In this document: positions 1 to 8,566 of the stretch, piece after piece
Numbering within the stretch: position 1 is the stretch's first letter
Layout of the letters: the number at the start of each line of letters is the position of its first letter
NCBI GenBank assembly: GCA_025667525.1
Contig: CM046876.1
Span: 528,218,538 to 528,282,537 of the forward strand
DNA length: 64,000 nucleotides
Direction: 5' to 3'
DNA from: Glebionis coronaria
Lineage: Eukaryota; Streptophyta; Magnoliopsida; Asterales; Asteraceae
Position numbers and translations under genes: made by a program
Notes under the pieces: model-generated
The model's input: only the letters and a program-made list of their open reading frames with translations
Told to the model about the DNA's origin: nothing
Databases searched by the model: none

Positions 1-1080
1 GCCATTGATAATCTAACACACACAAACTCACGAAATCAATCAAACTCGACTCAAATCAGTTATTCTCTTGATCAGATCTTCACAAAAAGGTATTAAATCG
101 GATTTATTTCTCATGAACATCAAGTTAATTAACTGTTTAAATGCAAAACAATCGAAATCAATTACTGCTTAATTAGGGTTAATTAAATTGGGGGTTTTGC
201 TTGGGTTGTATTCGGAATAGATCTAATAGCACATATTTGGCCTTTGGTACACTTGAATTAATCGATTTCATGCCTAATTAGAATAAGTGTTGGAAACTTT
301 CCGAGTAAGAAGCTACTTTCCGCATAGAAGCAATTTTTCCGAGTAGAAAAAGTTTTCCGCATAGGCCAAAATCTTTCAGCATAGAAAATGTTCCGAATAG
401 AGGATTTATTCCGCATAGGGCAAAATGTTCCGAATAGGACAAATGTTCCGAATAGGACAAATGTTCCGAATAGGACAAATGTTCCGAATAGGACAAATGT
501 TCCGAATAGGACAAATGTTCCGAATAGGGCAAATGTTCCGAATAGGGCAAATGTTCCGAATAGGGCAAATGTTCCGAATAGGGCAAATGTTCCGAATAGG
601 GCAAATGTTCCGAATAGGGCAAATGTTCCGAATAGGACAAATGTTCCGAATAAGGCAAATGTTCCGAATAGGGCAAATGTTCCGAATAGGGCAAAAGTTC
701 CGAATAGGGAATTTGTTCTGAATAGGGAATTTGTTCCGAATAGGGAAAAAGTTCCGAATAGGGAATTTGTTCCGCATAGGCCAAAGTTCCGAATGGGGAA
801 TTTATTCCGCATAGCCCAAATGTTCCGAATAGCCTTTTTATTCAGAATAGGGATGTTTTTCCGCATAGGATATATGTTCCGAATAGACTTATGTTCCGCA
901 TAGGAATTATATTCAGCATAAACCTATTATTCCGAATTGAGTGATTATTCCGAATAGAAGATGTTTGAATGATTTCAAAGCTTAAGGGATTATGTCATAT
1001 GTACAATGCTTAGGTTTAAAGTCATAATGATATTCATACTTGTTTGTATCAACCTTTGTGTTTTATCTTAAGCAGAAACA
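1..1080 (+). other. Leader of a retroelement, possibly with a 5'-UTR intron
   Basis: This stretch precedes the long frame at 1081. I see no LTR, primer binding site or coding frame in it; the 5' LTR, if there is one, lies outside the window. A plausible donor (AAAAG|GTATT, intron from 90) and a plausible acceptor with a T-rich tract (TTTTATCTTAAGCAG, ending 1075) would remove an intron of about 985 bases and leave the ATG five bases after the junction. The putative intron contains the whole 18-bp minisatellite. Splicing is inferred from the two sites only. Confidence 0.35.
385..960 (+). repeat. 18-bp tandem repeat (TTCCGAATAGG minisatellite)
   Basis: Sixteen in-phase units of about 18 bp, consensus close to ATGTTCCGAATAGGGCAA, run from about 425 to 712. 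They are flanked on both sides by decayed copies (variants TTCCGCATAGG, TTCAGAATAGG) from about 385 to 960. Because the period is a multiple of three, several frames stay open on both strands and give hexapeptide repeats; these are by-products of the repeat and not genes. Isolated copies of the same word, in both orientations, occur again at 7657-7720. Confidence 0.95.
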
Positions 1081-4000
1081 ATGACTAACCCTACCGTACA
1101 ACAACTACAAGACAACAGAGCCGCCGCCATTGCTGAAGCCAAGACTCTAAAGTTTGTTCCAAACAATTTCCGTCTGAAGGAGGTATCTCACTCTACCCAT
1201 AATGGCTTTAAGGTAGCTACAGCCATGCTTGATAAATCTCACTTCAAGTATGCGCTAAGGAGAAGTGCTTCGGTGCCCTATGAATATCTTTACGAGTTCT
1301 GGGCTACCAAAGAGAGGACGTCGAACAAGATCACTTTTTCCTTGGACAACAAGCAGCAGACGCTTACTGTGTCAGACTTCAGAAAGATCTTTGGATTTCG
1401 ACCGATACTCAAAGGTCTACCATCATACTCACCCAACCCAACCAAGGACCAGATCATGGGGATGTTCACCGCCATTGGATGTCTTGACATACGAACCCCG
1501 TCTGAGTTTACTACTGCCAAAATTGGTCAACCATGGAAAGCTATTTTTGGGATTCTAAGCCGATGTTTAACACCCAAAACAACTGGGTATGATGCTGTTC
1601 GTCCACCAATCATCAAGATGTTTTATGGTATGTTTAAAGGTATGGGTATTGATTATGCATCACTGCTGTGGGAGGAGTTCACTTTTCAACTCTTCACTAA
1701 CACAAAGGGTAAAGTTAAAACTTACCAGTACCCTAGGTTTATTAAGTTGATCATACATTACTTTATGGAAAACGATGCATCCATTAACAAGCGTGCAGGT
1801 AGTCGTCACCACATGATAGATGATGATGATTTGGTAGACTTAAGGCAGGAGACTCATTCGAATACGGTTATTCCTGGTCCCATTCCCAGTCATCTTCTGA
1901 CCGATGAGATTATTGCATCTGATGATTACAAGAACTTGCTAACAGAAATTGAGAATCAACGAGCAAGCCTTCTAGCAGGTGAAGACTCATCTACCACGGT
2001 TAAAAGCAAAGGTAAAAGGAAGCAAGCAGATTTACCGGAACCCAAAACCAAGAAGAAGAAGACAGAGGGTAAGAAAGGAAAGGGTAAGGCTGATGAGATG
2101 CGTCTGCGTGACGAAGAAAATATTGCTGATCCTGATCTTGAGAAAACTGAGAAACAAATAATGAAGATAGCCATTCAAAGGAGCAGGAAAGATACTGGCG
2201 GTAGTGGTTCAGGTGTAAGAGTAGACGTTGAGGATGAGTACATGGAACCTGATGATGTTGATGAGTTTGGGTCACCTGAACATTATTCCACTTCGAAGGA
2301 GCCATCAATCCCTGTTTCAGCTGGTATTGAAAAGGCATCTACTCAACCTTTAACAACTCAACCTCCACCAACTCAACCCTTACCAACCAAACAGGTTTCT
2401 ACACCACTTCCTCCACCACCACCAAAGCCCATCCTTAGCACCGCAGTCACAACCGAGCCTATTCCCTCAACCCAGAGCAGCTCTGCAACATCTGCAATGG
2501 CAGCAATAGTGATGGCCGAGATGTTGGATAAACACGTGGATCATCAAAAGAGAGAAATGGATGCACTTCGCCAAGAGTTAAATAGAAGAACTCAAAGTGA
2601 AGAAGCATCAAGGAAAGCTCAAGAAGAGTTGATTGCCAAGTTCGCTGCAGACATGGAAGTTACACGTAAAGCTCATGCAGAAGAACTTGCTCAGGTTAAA
2701 AAGGATGAAGCTGATAGGCATAAAGCACGAATTGCAAGACTTAAATCTATTAAGGATGACTTTAAAGAGCAAAAAGAAGCTCTTGAAGCCTCTATTGAGC
2801 AGAAAGTGAAAGACTCCATTGAATCCTTAATGCCTAAACTGCGTGATGACTTGAAGACGCTTGCGGCTGACAACTTAATGATCAAATCATCCAATCCTTC
2901 AGAAGCCGCCTACAAGATCGCTTATGACTTGACGGATTTTGAACTTAAGAAGATCCTCAAAGCTCGAATGAAGGAACTTGGATCGTTTGATAAATCGAGG
3001 AATCAACGGGCTCTCTTCAAATCCCTGAATGACGCTATCATGGAGGATGATAGGTTGTTCAAGACATTTGGAAGTGTGGTACCCTACCACATTCTCCCTG
3101 AAGAAGAAAGGGAAGAGAGCGACGAAGAAGAGGGTACTGGTGGAGAGGAGGAAGAAGAAGAAGAAGAAGATAAGAATGAGGAGGATGATGAGGATGAGAA
3201 TGATGAGGATGATGATGATGAGAATGATGATGATGAAGATGAAAATGATGATGAGGATGAGGATGAGAATGATGATGATGAGGATGCAGATGATGATGAT
3301 AATGATGGTAATAATGGTGGTGATGGTCACCAGGAGAGTGTTAAGGGGAGCAATGCGGATAAAGGTGAACAGCGTGAGAAAGGGGATAAGGGCGCCAGCT
3401 CAAAGAAAGTGGTTAAGTCTGGCACCAAGTCAAAGAAAGATGCAGCACCAAAGGAGAAGTCTACATCCACGGAATCAAGACGATCGAAGTGGCGCCATGA
3501 CGTGAATGCCACTACAGGGTCATCTATTCCTGGTACATTTATCCATGCATCAATACCTGTTACCACTAACCCCATTAGTTCTTGTGTTGTTACCCCTGTG
3601 ATTGCAGAATCGGTAACCGAACCAGAAGCTGCACAACACTCACCCTTCCATGACACTGCTGAAATGCCTGAATCTGAACAAGCAGATGTTCACGTCTCCA
3701 CTCCTCTGCAACAAAACCCACAATCCACTATTCCTGAACCAAGCACAAAGGACTGGGAGGACACGTTGGAGATCGACGAGAATGCTCCACCACAGGCTTG
3801 GATCACGGTAGCGGCGCAGTATGATCCGATCACCGACGCTGACAAAGATGTCTTGTATCTTCGTATCCGAAGTCCGATTGACTTATGTGCATTTCTTGCT
3901 CATGAGTATAAGACTTCGGTTACTCCATCATTGGTGAAGAAAGTACTGAAGGATAAAAGACTTCGCGCCAAAACCCGATTGACCCAAATGGAGTTCGAAT

Positions 4001-5049
4001 ATTATGCCGAGGAGATCCTGAAGGCTCTGAATACCGTTCAACGGCCAGGTCTTCATGAATCAGAAAGAGCTCCACCTCCAATGGATCAAGATAATCAGAT
4101 TTCTCTTGACTTCTTTGTCACCAATGATCTGGTATATCTACTGAAGGGGTCATCAAAGTACGCAACATCCCTGACCTTGCTGAAAGCTGCCAACTGGGGA
4201 ACAATACCCTTTATCGAGGAAAAGGTAAACCGACTCTGGGTCCCTAAGATAAATCGTAATTATGATATGTATGCTGTCATAGGTGCATCTCATTGGGACG
4301 AACGAGTCAGAAGGGCGTACAGGGGTTGCTGCTTAGTCAATTCTGGAAGCTCAGTTAGATCCGATATCCGCATCTCCAGCATTTTAGGGATGAAAACAGA
4401 AGCCAAGAACGGCTACTATCATGTGACGGAGATTCGTTTGAAAAGGGAGGATGACAGGGAATACAAAATCCATCAGGGAGATTTTTCCATCATTCGCCTT
4501 GAGGATATCGAAGATATGCTGCTTTTGATGACAAGAGATCAACTCACACATATTCCTCGTGAAGACCTCATTGCTTTGAATACAGCACTTCGTATGTTCA
4601 CACGAAGCGTTGTCATCAAGACACGAGTTGAAGATCTTCAGTTGGGAGTCGAAAGCTATCAGAGGAAGCTCAATTTAACCCATCCTGTGAATCAAGTGTT
4701 ACCTCAACATGTAGCAAGATGTCCCTATACCGGCATTTCTGTCCCGAATTACGGCATTTTCTACTTGAACAGTCGAGGTTTGATGAAGTTTATGAGGGTG
4801 AGGGAGCTTCACAATTATAGTGATGGAACTCTTATACAAGTCAGAAGCAAGTTGGAGCATCTGAACTCGGGTGGAACTTTGCCAGAAATGACGGAGGATT
4901 GGCATCCAGGTTACCGGCAGATGGCAAAGTATGTCATCAAGAAGATCGATCAGAAGCTCCGTGAACGTAGATTGATGAGGAGCTTGGAAAGATTTGTGGG
5001 TGGTAGACCATATGGAGTGCACTACAGGACACTGCAACGATCCATCTAA
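1081..5049 (+). CDS. Retroelement accessory protein (1322 aa), function unknown
   Basis: One uninterrupted frame starting at the first ATG after the leader. The N-terminal ~250 residues resemble the N-terminus of the extra frame at 27492-30470: both contain a block around PKTT followed by a segment ending YPRFI, about residues 160-225. Then come a Lys-rich probable nuclear localisation stretch (~307-337), a Pro-rich linker (~420-457), a predicted coiled coil (~478-584), a Glu/Asp-rich tract of about 80 residues (~673-751, encoded by GAT/GAG runs) and a C-terminal domain (~1000-1322) ending in a basic motif RSLERFVGG. I recall similar C-termini in composite-plant proteins annotated as retrotransposon-related; that is memory, not a search. 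No gag, protease, RT or integrase motif is present. It probably belongs to a non-autonomous LTR element whose 3' LTR begins at 7308. A DNA- or RNA-binding role is only a guess from the charged regions. Confidence 0.75.
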   Translation: MTNPTVQQLQDNRAAAIAEAKTLKFVPNNFRLKEVSHSTHNGFKVATAMLDKSHFKYALRRSASVPYEYLYEFWATKERTSNKITFSLDNKQQTLTVSDFRKIFGFRPILKGLPSYSPNPTKDQIMGMFTAIGCLDIRTPSEFTTAKIGQPWKAIFGILSRCLTPKTTGYDAVRPPIIKMFYGMFKGMGIDYASLLWEEFTFQLFTNTKGKVKTYQYPRFIKLIIHYFMENDASINKRAGSRHHMIDDDDLVDLRQETHSNTVIPGPIPSHLLTDEIIASDDYKNLLTEIENQRASLLAGEDSSTTVKSKGKRKQADLPEPKTKKKKTEGKKGKGKADEMRLRDEENIADPDLEKTEKQIMKIAIQRSRKDTGGSGSGVRVDVEDEYMEPDDVDEFGSPEHYSTSKEPSIPVSAGIEKASTQPLTTQPPPTQPLPTKQVSTPLPPPPPKPILSTAVTTEPIPSTQSSSATSAMAAIVMAEMLDKHVDHQKREMDALRQELNRRTQSEEASRKAQEELIAKFAADMEVTRKAHAEELAQVKKDEADRHKARIARLKSIKDDFKEQKEALEASIEQKVKDSIESLMPKLRDDLKTLAADNLMIKSSNPSEAAYKIAYDLTDFELKKILKARMKELGSFDKSRNQRALFKSLNDAIMEDDRLFKTFGSVVPYHILPEEEREESDEEEGTGGEEEEEEEEDKNEEDDEDENDEDDDDENDDDEDENDDEDEDENDDDEDADDDDNDGNNGGDGHQESVKGSNADKGEQREKGDKGASSKKVVKSGTKSKKDAAPKEKSTSTESRRSKWRHDVNATTGSSIPGTFIHASIPVTTNPISSCVVTPVIAESVTEPEAAQHSPFHDTAEMPESEQADVHVSTPLQQNPQSTIPEPSTKDWEDTLEIDENAPPQAWITVAAQYDPITDADKDVLYLRIRSPIDLCAFLAHEYKTSVTPSLVKKVLKDKRLRAKTRLTQMEFEYYAEEILKALNTVQRPGLHESERAPPPMDQDNQISLDFFVTNDLVYLLKGSSKYATSLTLLKAANWGTIPFIEEKVNRLWVPKINRNYDMYAVIGASHWDERVRRAYRGCCLVNSGSSVRSDIRISSILGMKTEAKNGYYHVTEIRLKREDDREYKIHQGDFSIIRLEDIEDMLLLMTRDQLTHIPREDLIALNTALRMFTRSVVIKTRVEDLQLGVESYQRKLNLTHPVNQVLPQHVARCPYTGISVPNYGIFYLNSRGLMKFMRVRELHNYSDGTLIQVRSKLEHLNSGGTLPEMTEDWHPGYRQMAKYVIKKIDQKLRERRLMRSLERFVGGRPYGVHYRTLQRSI

Positions 5050-6228
5050 TGGGTTGTATATTTCAGGTCACTCTATATTGGTATTAATTGTGAATATGTA
5101 TATTTGTGAATAATGTGCTTTAATGGCTTGTTGTAGTGTTAAGGTATGATAATTTTTCAAGAATTTCTCACGAGATTCTAAATCTTTCAAAATATATCAT
5201 ACTAAAGCACTACAACTATCCCTTATTAACTTAAGGGGGAGCAATAACTTGTTCTATGGCCAAACATCGATTTCATTTTTACCCAAAGACCGGTTAATCC
5301 ATTCAATATCCCAAATATTAATGGTTAACATTTTGGATAAGGGGAGAAAATGGGATTAAGGAGACTTAAGTGATACTTGGCTAAAAGATGAAAAAGACTT
5401 AACGATATTCCAACTTAATATGTGCTAAGCACGTGTTAAGGGGGAGCGTTTTTGATGAACAAAACACCTAAGGTACAAAACTTTTGATTTTAATATCACA
5501 AGTACCTTATGTGATTTTCAATGATTTTTCATGGTGGCAATTCCTTCCCAAAACACGCTTAATTCACGACGAATGTGGTGACAAAAGGGTGGTAGGAATA
5601 GGATTAGTCCAATGATTCATCAGAACCGATGGAATCTTCCCAAGGACAATTCCCTAGATAGAATTAGAAGTCCTAGGAAAGATGGAGAAAGAATGTGAAC
5701 GTAGCTGAATGCCGACCAAGTACTTAAGCTAGCACTGGAACAATCACAACAAGGTGCTAGTGATGACGTATTGGTAAGCATTGAAGGGGTTGAAGAATGA
5801 AAAAGAAATGTAAAGATAAAGGGTGTAAAGAAAGAAGCCCTCCTTACAACTTTAGGCAGAAACCGGGTCAATACATATGCTATTGAGGTCATTTTTGTTA
5901 ATGATTCTCGGTATTGAAGAAAGACATCATGGACCCAGTGATGCAATGCACAACCCTTCCCCAGCTAACTCAAATATCTCTCAAAAGGTATTTGTTTTAA
6001 TCACACGGAGATCAACACGTTATCTATTGGTTTATTCACTCCGAATAAACTGGTATTGAAAAGGTGGCACTCCTCTCCAGCCATCGCTCACTAAATCAAA
6101 ACGCACAATCGAGTCTAGAGCCAAGAGATCATCAAAAGTCTCATTAGGACACTTTCCATTTATTCCTTGCTTTCTCACACACTGTGAAAAGTAAGAGATT
6201 TTCATGAGTCCTACGCAGTATTCCTGTA

Positions 6229-6604
6229 ATATTGCCAGAACATCCGAGTAATACGCAAGTATTACAATGAAGATGGAAATCCTGCTTGAGCCAACATCAA
6301 ACAAGCTCATGGTAGGTTACACGTGCGGTTCTTTTAGAACCAATCTTGTGAAAAACTGGAAGGTAACAGTGGTTTAATTCTTAATTGAACTTAAACTCGT
6401 TCCAGGCCTCTTCGCATTATCATATGATCTTGCCAGAACACTCAGAGTGACTCTTTATTGACCACAGTGACGAGTGGAAATCCTTCTAGTGTCAACATCA
6501 AACAGCACTTGGTAGGTAACGTGCAAGATTCTTTATGAATTGAGCTCGTGACAACTGGAAAGCAACGATGGTGAAAATCTTAATTGAAATTCACTTGTTC
6601 CAGG
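6229..6604 (+). repeat. Diverged direct duplication, two units of ~177 bp
   Basis: Unit one (about 6229-6405) and unit two (about 6429-6604) share the same order of words: TTGCCAGAACA, GGAAATCCT, CAACATCAAACA, TGGTAGGT, AACTGGAA, CTTAATTGAA and a closing GTTCCAGG. Identity is moderate and small indels are present. No protein reading is conserved between the units. Confidence 0.75.
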
Positions 6605-6853
6605 TTTCATGAATTGACGGCTTTTAATCACAAGGATAATTTATCCAAGTGATTCACTCTTTATGTTCGCAGTCAGCTTTGGACGGTCGAATAAAGAGAA
6701 CGGGTTTACCCGCGAAATCCTGTCAGGAAGTTACTTAATTGAAACTATCCGTCACGGGTACGATATCTAATATCGTCCAACGGTCTTCACCGACCGGAGG
6801 TAAAATGCTACCGAATTAGAATAAAATGTTCAAAGCCATTTTATTCGTGTCGT

Positions 6854-6955
6854 TGTTGTGTACCTGTTAAAGACGGTGGCGTTGCTGTGTACCTGTTGAA
6901 GACGGTGGCGCTGCTGTGTACCAGTGAAGACGGTGGTGTTGCGGTGTACCTGTAA
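6854..6955 (+). repeat. 29-bp tandem repeat, about 3.5 units
   Basis: Units of 28-29 bases with the core TGTGTACCTGTTGAAGACGG repeat from 6854; later units carry substitutions and the last is incomplete. It lies in the 3' region of the retroelement and has no conserved coding sense. Confidence 0.85.
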
Positions 6956-7295
6956 AAGTCGTTCCCACATGCTTATGTCTTTTGCAACAAAGTTCAGCAA
7001 AAATTCAAGAAAGTACAAGATGAAGTCTTCCGCTGTACCAAACTCTGAAGCTTTCGAGAATTCAACAAAAAGACGTAAGTGTGTGGAACATGAAGTCACG
7101 AGGAGGCAAAGTTCACAAGAAAGGCAAAGATCGCACGTGAAAGGCCAAAGAACAATGCTCTCAAGTCAAAGCCAAAAAGATCAAATCAACATATTCACAA
7201 CAAAAGAAAGAAAAGAAGAAAAGACTACGAGCTAAAGAACGAAGACTTAGTATAGTATGCTAGGTTTAGAACTTTGTAACGTGGAGTGACCTCCC

Positions 7296-7307
7296 TTAGG
7301 GGGAGAT
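7296..7307 (+). other. Polypurine tract of the retroelement
   Basis: TTAGGGGGAGAT lies immediately before the TGTTAG start of the LTR at 7308. This is the usual site for plus-strand priming in LTR retrotransposons and fixes the element's orientation as plus, the same as the 1322-codon frame. Confidence 0.8.
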
Positions 7308-7637
7308 TGTTAGAAATACGTTTTAACGTATATTAGAAGTATCGGTCACTCCACAATATGATTTATGTTGTAATAGCTCGTAGTTAGTAATTAGTTGTTA
7401 GTTGCTTATTAACTTAAGTAAGAACCGGTCCATGGGCTTGTCATGGACCGGCCCAAGCCCAATGTTAGGCTTGGTATATAAATACCCCTTTCCACTAAGG
7501 AAAGGGGTTGGTTGTTGTTCCATTTGCATTTCATATTAATAAAATCTTTCACATATTCTCTCACTTTCTCTCTCTAGTTTCTCTCACTAGAAAATATCAA
7601 CCCACTTCATAGATTCATAGGTTATCAATATTCTACA
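7308..7637 (+). repeat. 3' LTR (330 bp) of the left retroelement
   Basis: The LTR begins TGTTAGAAAT directly after the polypurine tract and most plausibly ends at TTCTACA (7637), which gives short imperfect terminal inverted repeats. It contains a TATA box (TATATAAATA, 7475-7484) in a GC-richer context with a short hairpin around GGACCGG, and an AATAAA signal about 60 bases later, the expected order of promoter and poly(A) site. The other LTR is not in the window, so the right border and the TSD cannot be verified. Confidence 0.7.
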
Positions 7638-8566
7638 TAAGGGAAAAACCAAGAGACTATTCGGAATAAGTAAAATATTCCGAATAGGGGACGAGTCAAA
7701 CTGCCTATTCGGAATAATTCAGGAGAAGAACAGTAACAGCAGAAGCAAAACGTTTTTAAATCAAATCGACCCAAATACTCAAAAAGGTTTTACCAAATTA
7801 ACCAATAATCATTTAAATACCATAAGTAACAAATCCCAACAACAAAAATACAAAATCAACCACGTTTAAAAGATTAAAATTAATCAACCAAGAACTTTTA
7901 GAACTTTTAATGAAAATGGAGATGAACAAGATGAATAAAAAGATTGAATTGAAAGATTAGAGTAAAAGTAAACAAGAGTAATGATTAAACACTTACAAGA
8001 TTGAAAGAAAATTAAAAATCACCAAACACCCTAATGGTGTTGGTGATGCTACGAACCAAGAGAAAAAAAGAAAGAAAACTGGAAAACTAACTAACTCCTA
8101 ATTGTGTGTGGGAGAGTCCTTTTATAGTCCTAGTGGTTGGTTGGTGAGTGGGCTTTCTTCTCTCTTTTCGTCTTCTCGTCTTTTCAGTAAAGTTGGCGTT
8201 TTCGATTCTGATTCGGGATTTGTCGATGATTAAATCCAACTCGTCTTTTAATTTCTTCGTTTAATAGACTTGAGTTTCTTCGACATATGTAAATCTTCCA
8301 TCCTTGGTCCTTTTCTTCGATAATTCTTCAAATAGGCCCAGTGACTTCAAATCTTCTGCATCTCTTGGACAATAAACTTCGTCTTGAGTCTTTTTCTTCG
8401 ATAAAACCCGTGCAATCCCATGTTTTCTTAAATATTTATCCGGTTGGCTCTGAAAACACAATAAACACAAAAACCACGCATAATTCCAAACAAATGATAT
8501 TAAATACGTGTTTTGGTCTTGTTTTAGCCAGTTATAAGTGGTAAAAGGATGGGTGTTTACACACCT
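7638..8566 (-). repeat. LTR remnant, minus orientation, related to the one at 45731-47348
   Basis: From about 8566 leftwards this matches the segment ending near 47348 in order and wording. Shared items are CCACGCATAATTCC, a stretch reading ACGTTTTGGTCTTG, TAAGTGGTAAAAGGAT and a border resembling GTGTTTACACA. Read on the minus strand it starts near TGTGTAAACACC and has a TATA box (ACTATAAAAGG near 8124) about 440 bases in, the same distance as in the other copy. The low edge contains TTCCGAATAGG words in both orientations; CTATTCGGAAT at 7657-7667 and ATTCCGAATAG at 7677-7687 are a perfect 11-bp inverted repeat. The left border against the LTR at 7637 is uncertain. Confidence 0.5.

Larger units (their letters stand above)
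5050..7307 (+). other. Long 3' non-coding region of the retroelement
   Basis: About 2.26 kb between the stop of the 1322-codon frame and the 3' LTR. No coding frame worth calling. It contains three polypurine-like words of the type TTAAGGGGGAG (about 5230, 5427 and 7296), a diverged direct duplication (6229-6604) and a 29-bp tandem repeat (6854-6955). Only the last purine run directly abuts an LTR start. Confidence 0.6.

Noticed and set aside
11..17. TCTAACA at the window start as the end of the 5' LTR.
   Set aside because: It would mirror TGTTAGA of the 3' LTR, but no primer binding site follows and the 3' LTR does not end in the same sequence.
258..903. Five overlapping open frames on both strands with hexapeptide repeats.
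   Set aside because: They are produced by the 18-bp repeat, whose period is a multiple of three; none has independent coding support.
385..960. CRISPR-like look of the short regular repeats.
   Set aside because: There are no unique spacers: the units abut each other. The genome is a plant.
2899..3330. Minus-strand frame rich in Ile that looks like a membrane protein.
   Set aside because: It is the complement of the GAT/GAG acidic tract of the 1322-codon frame.
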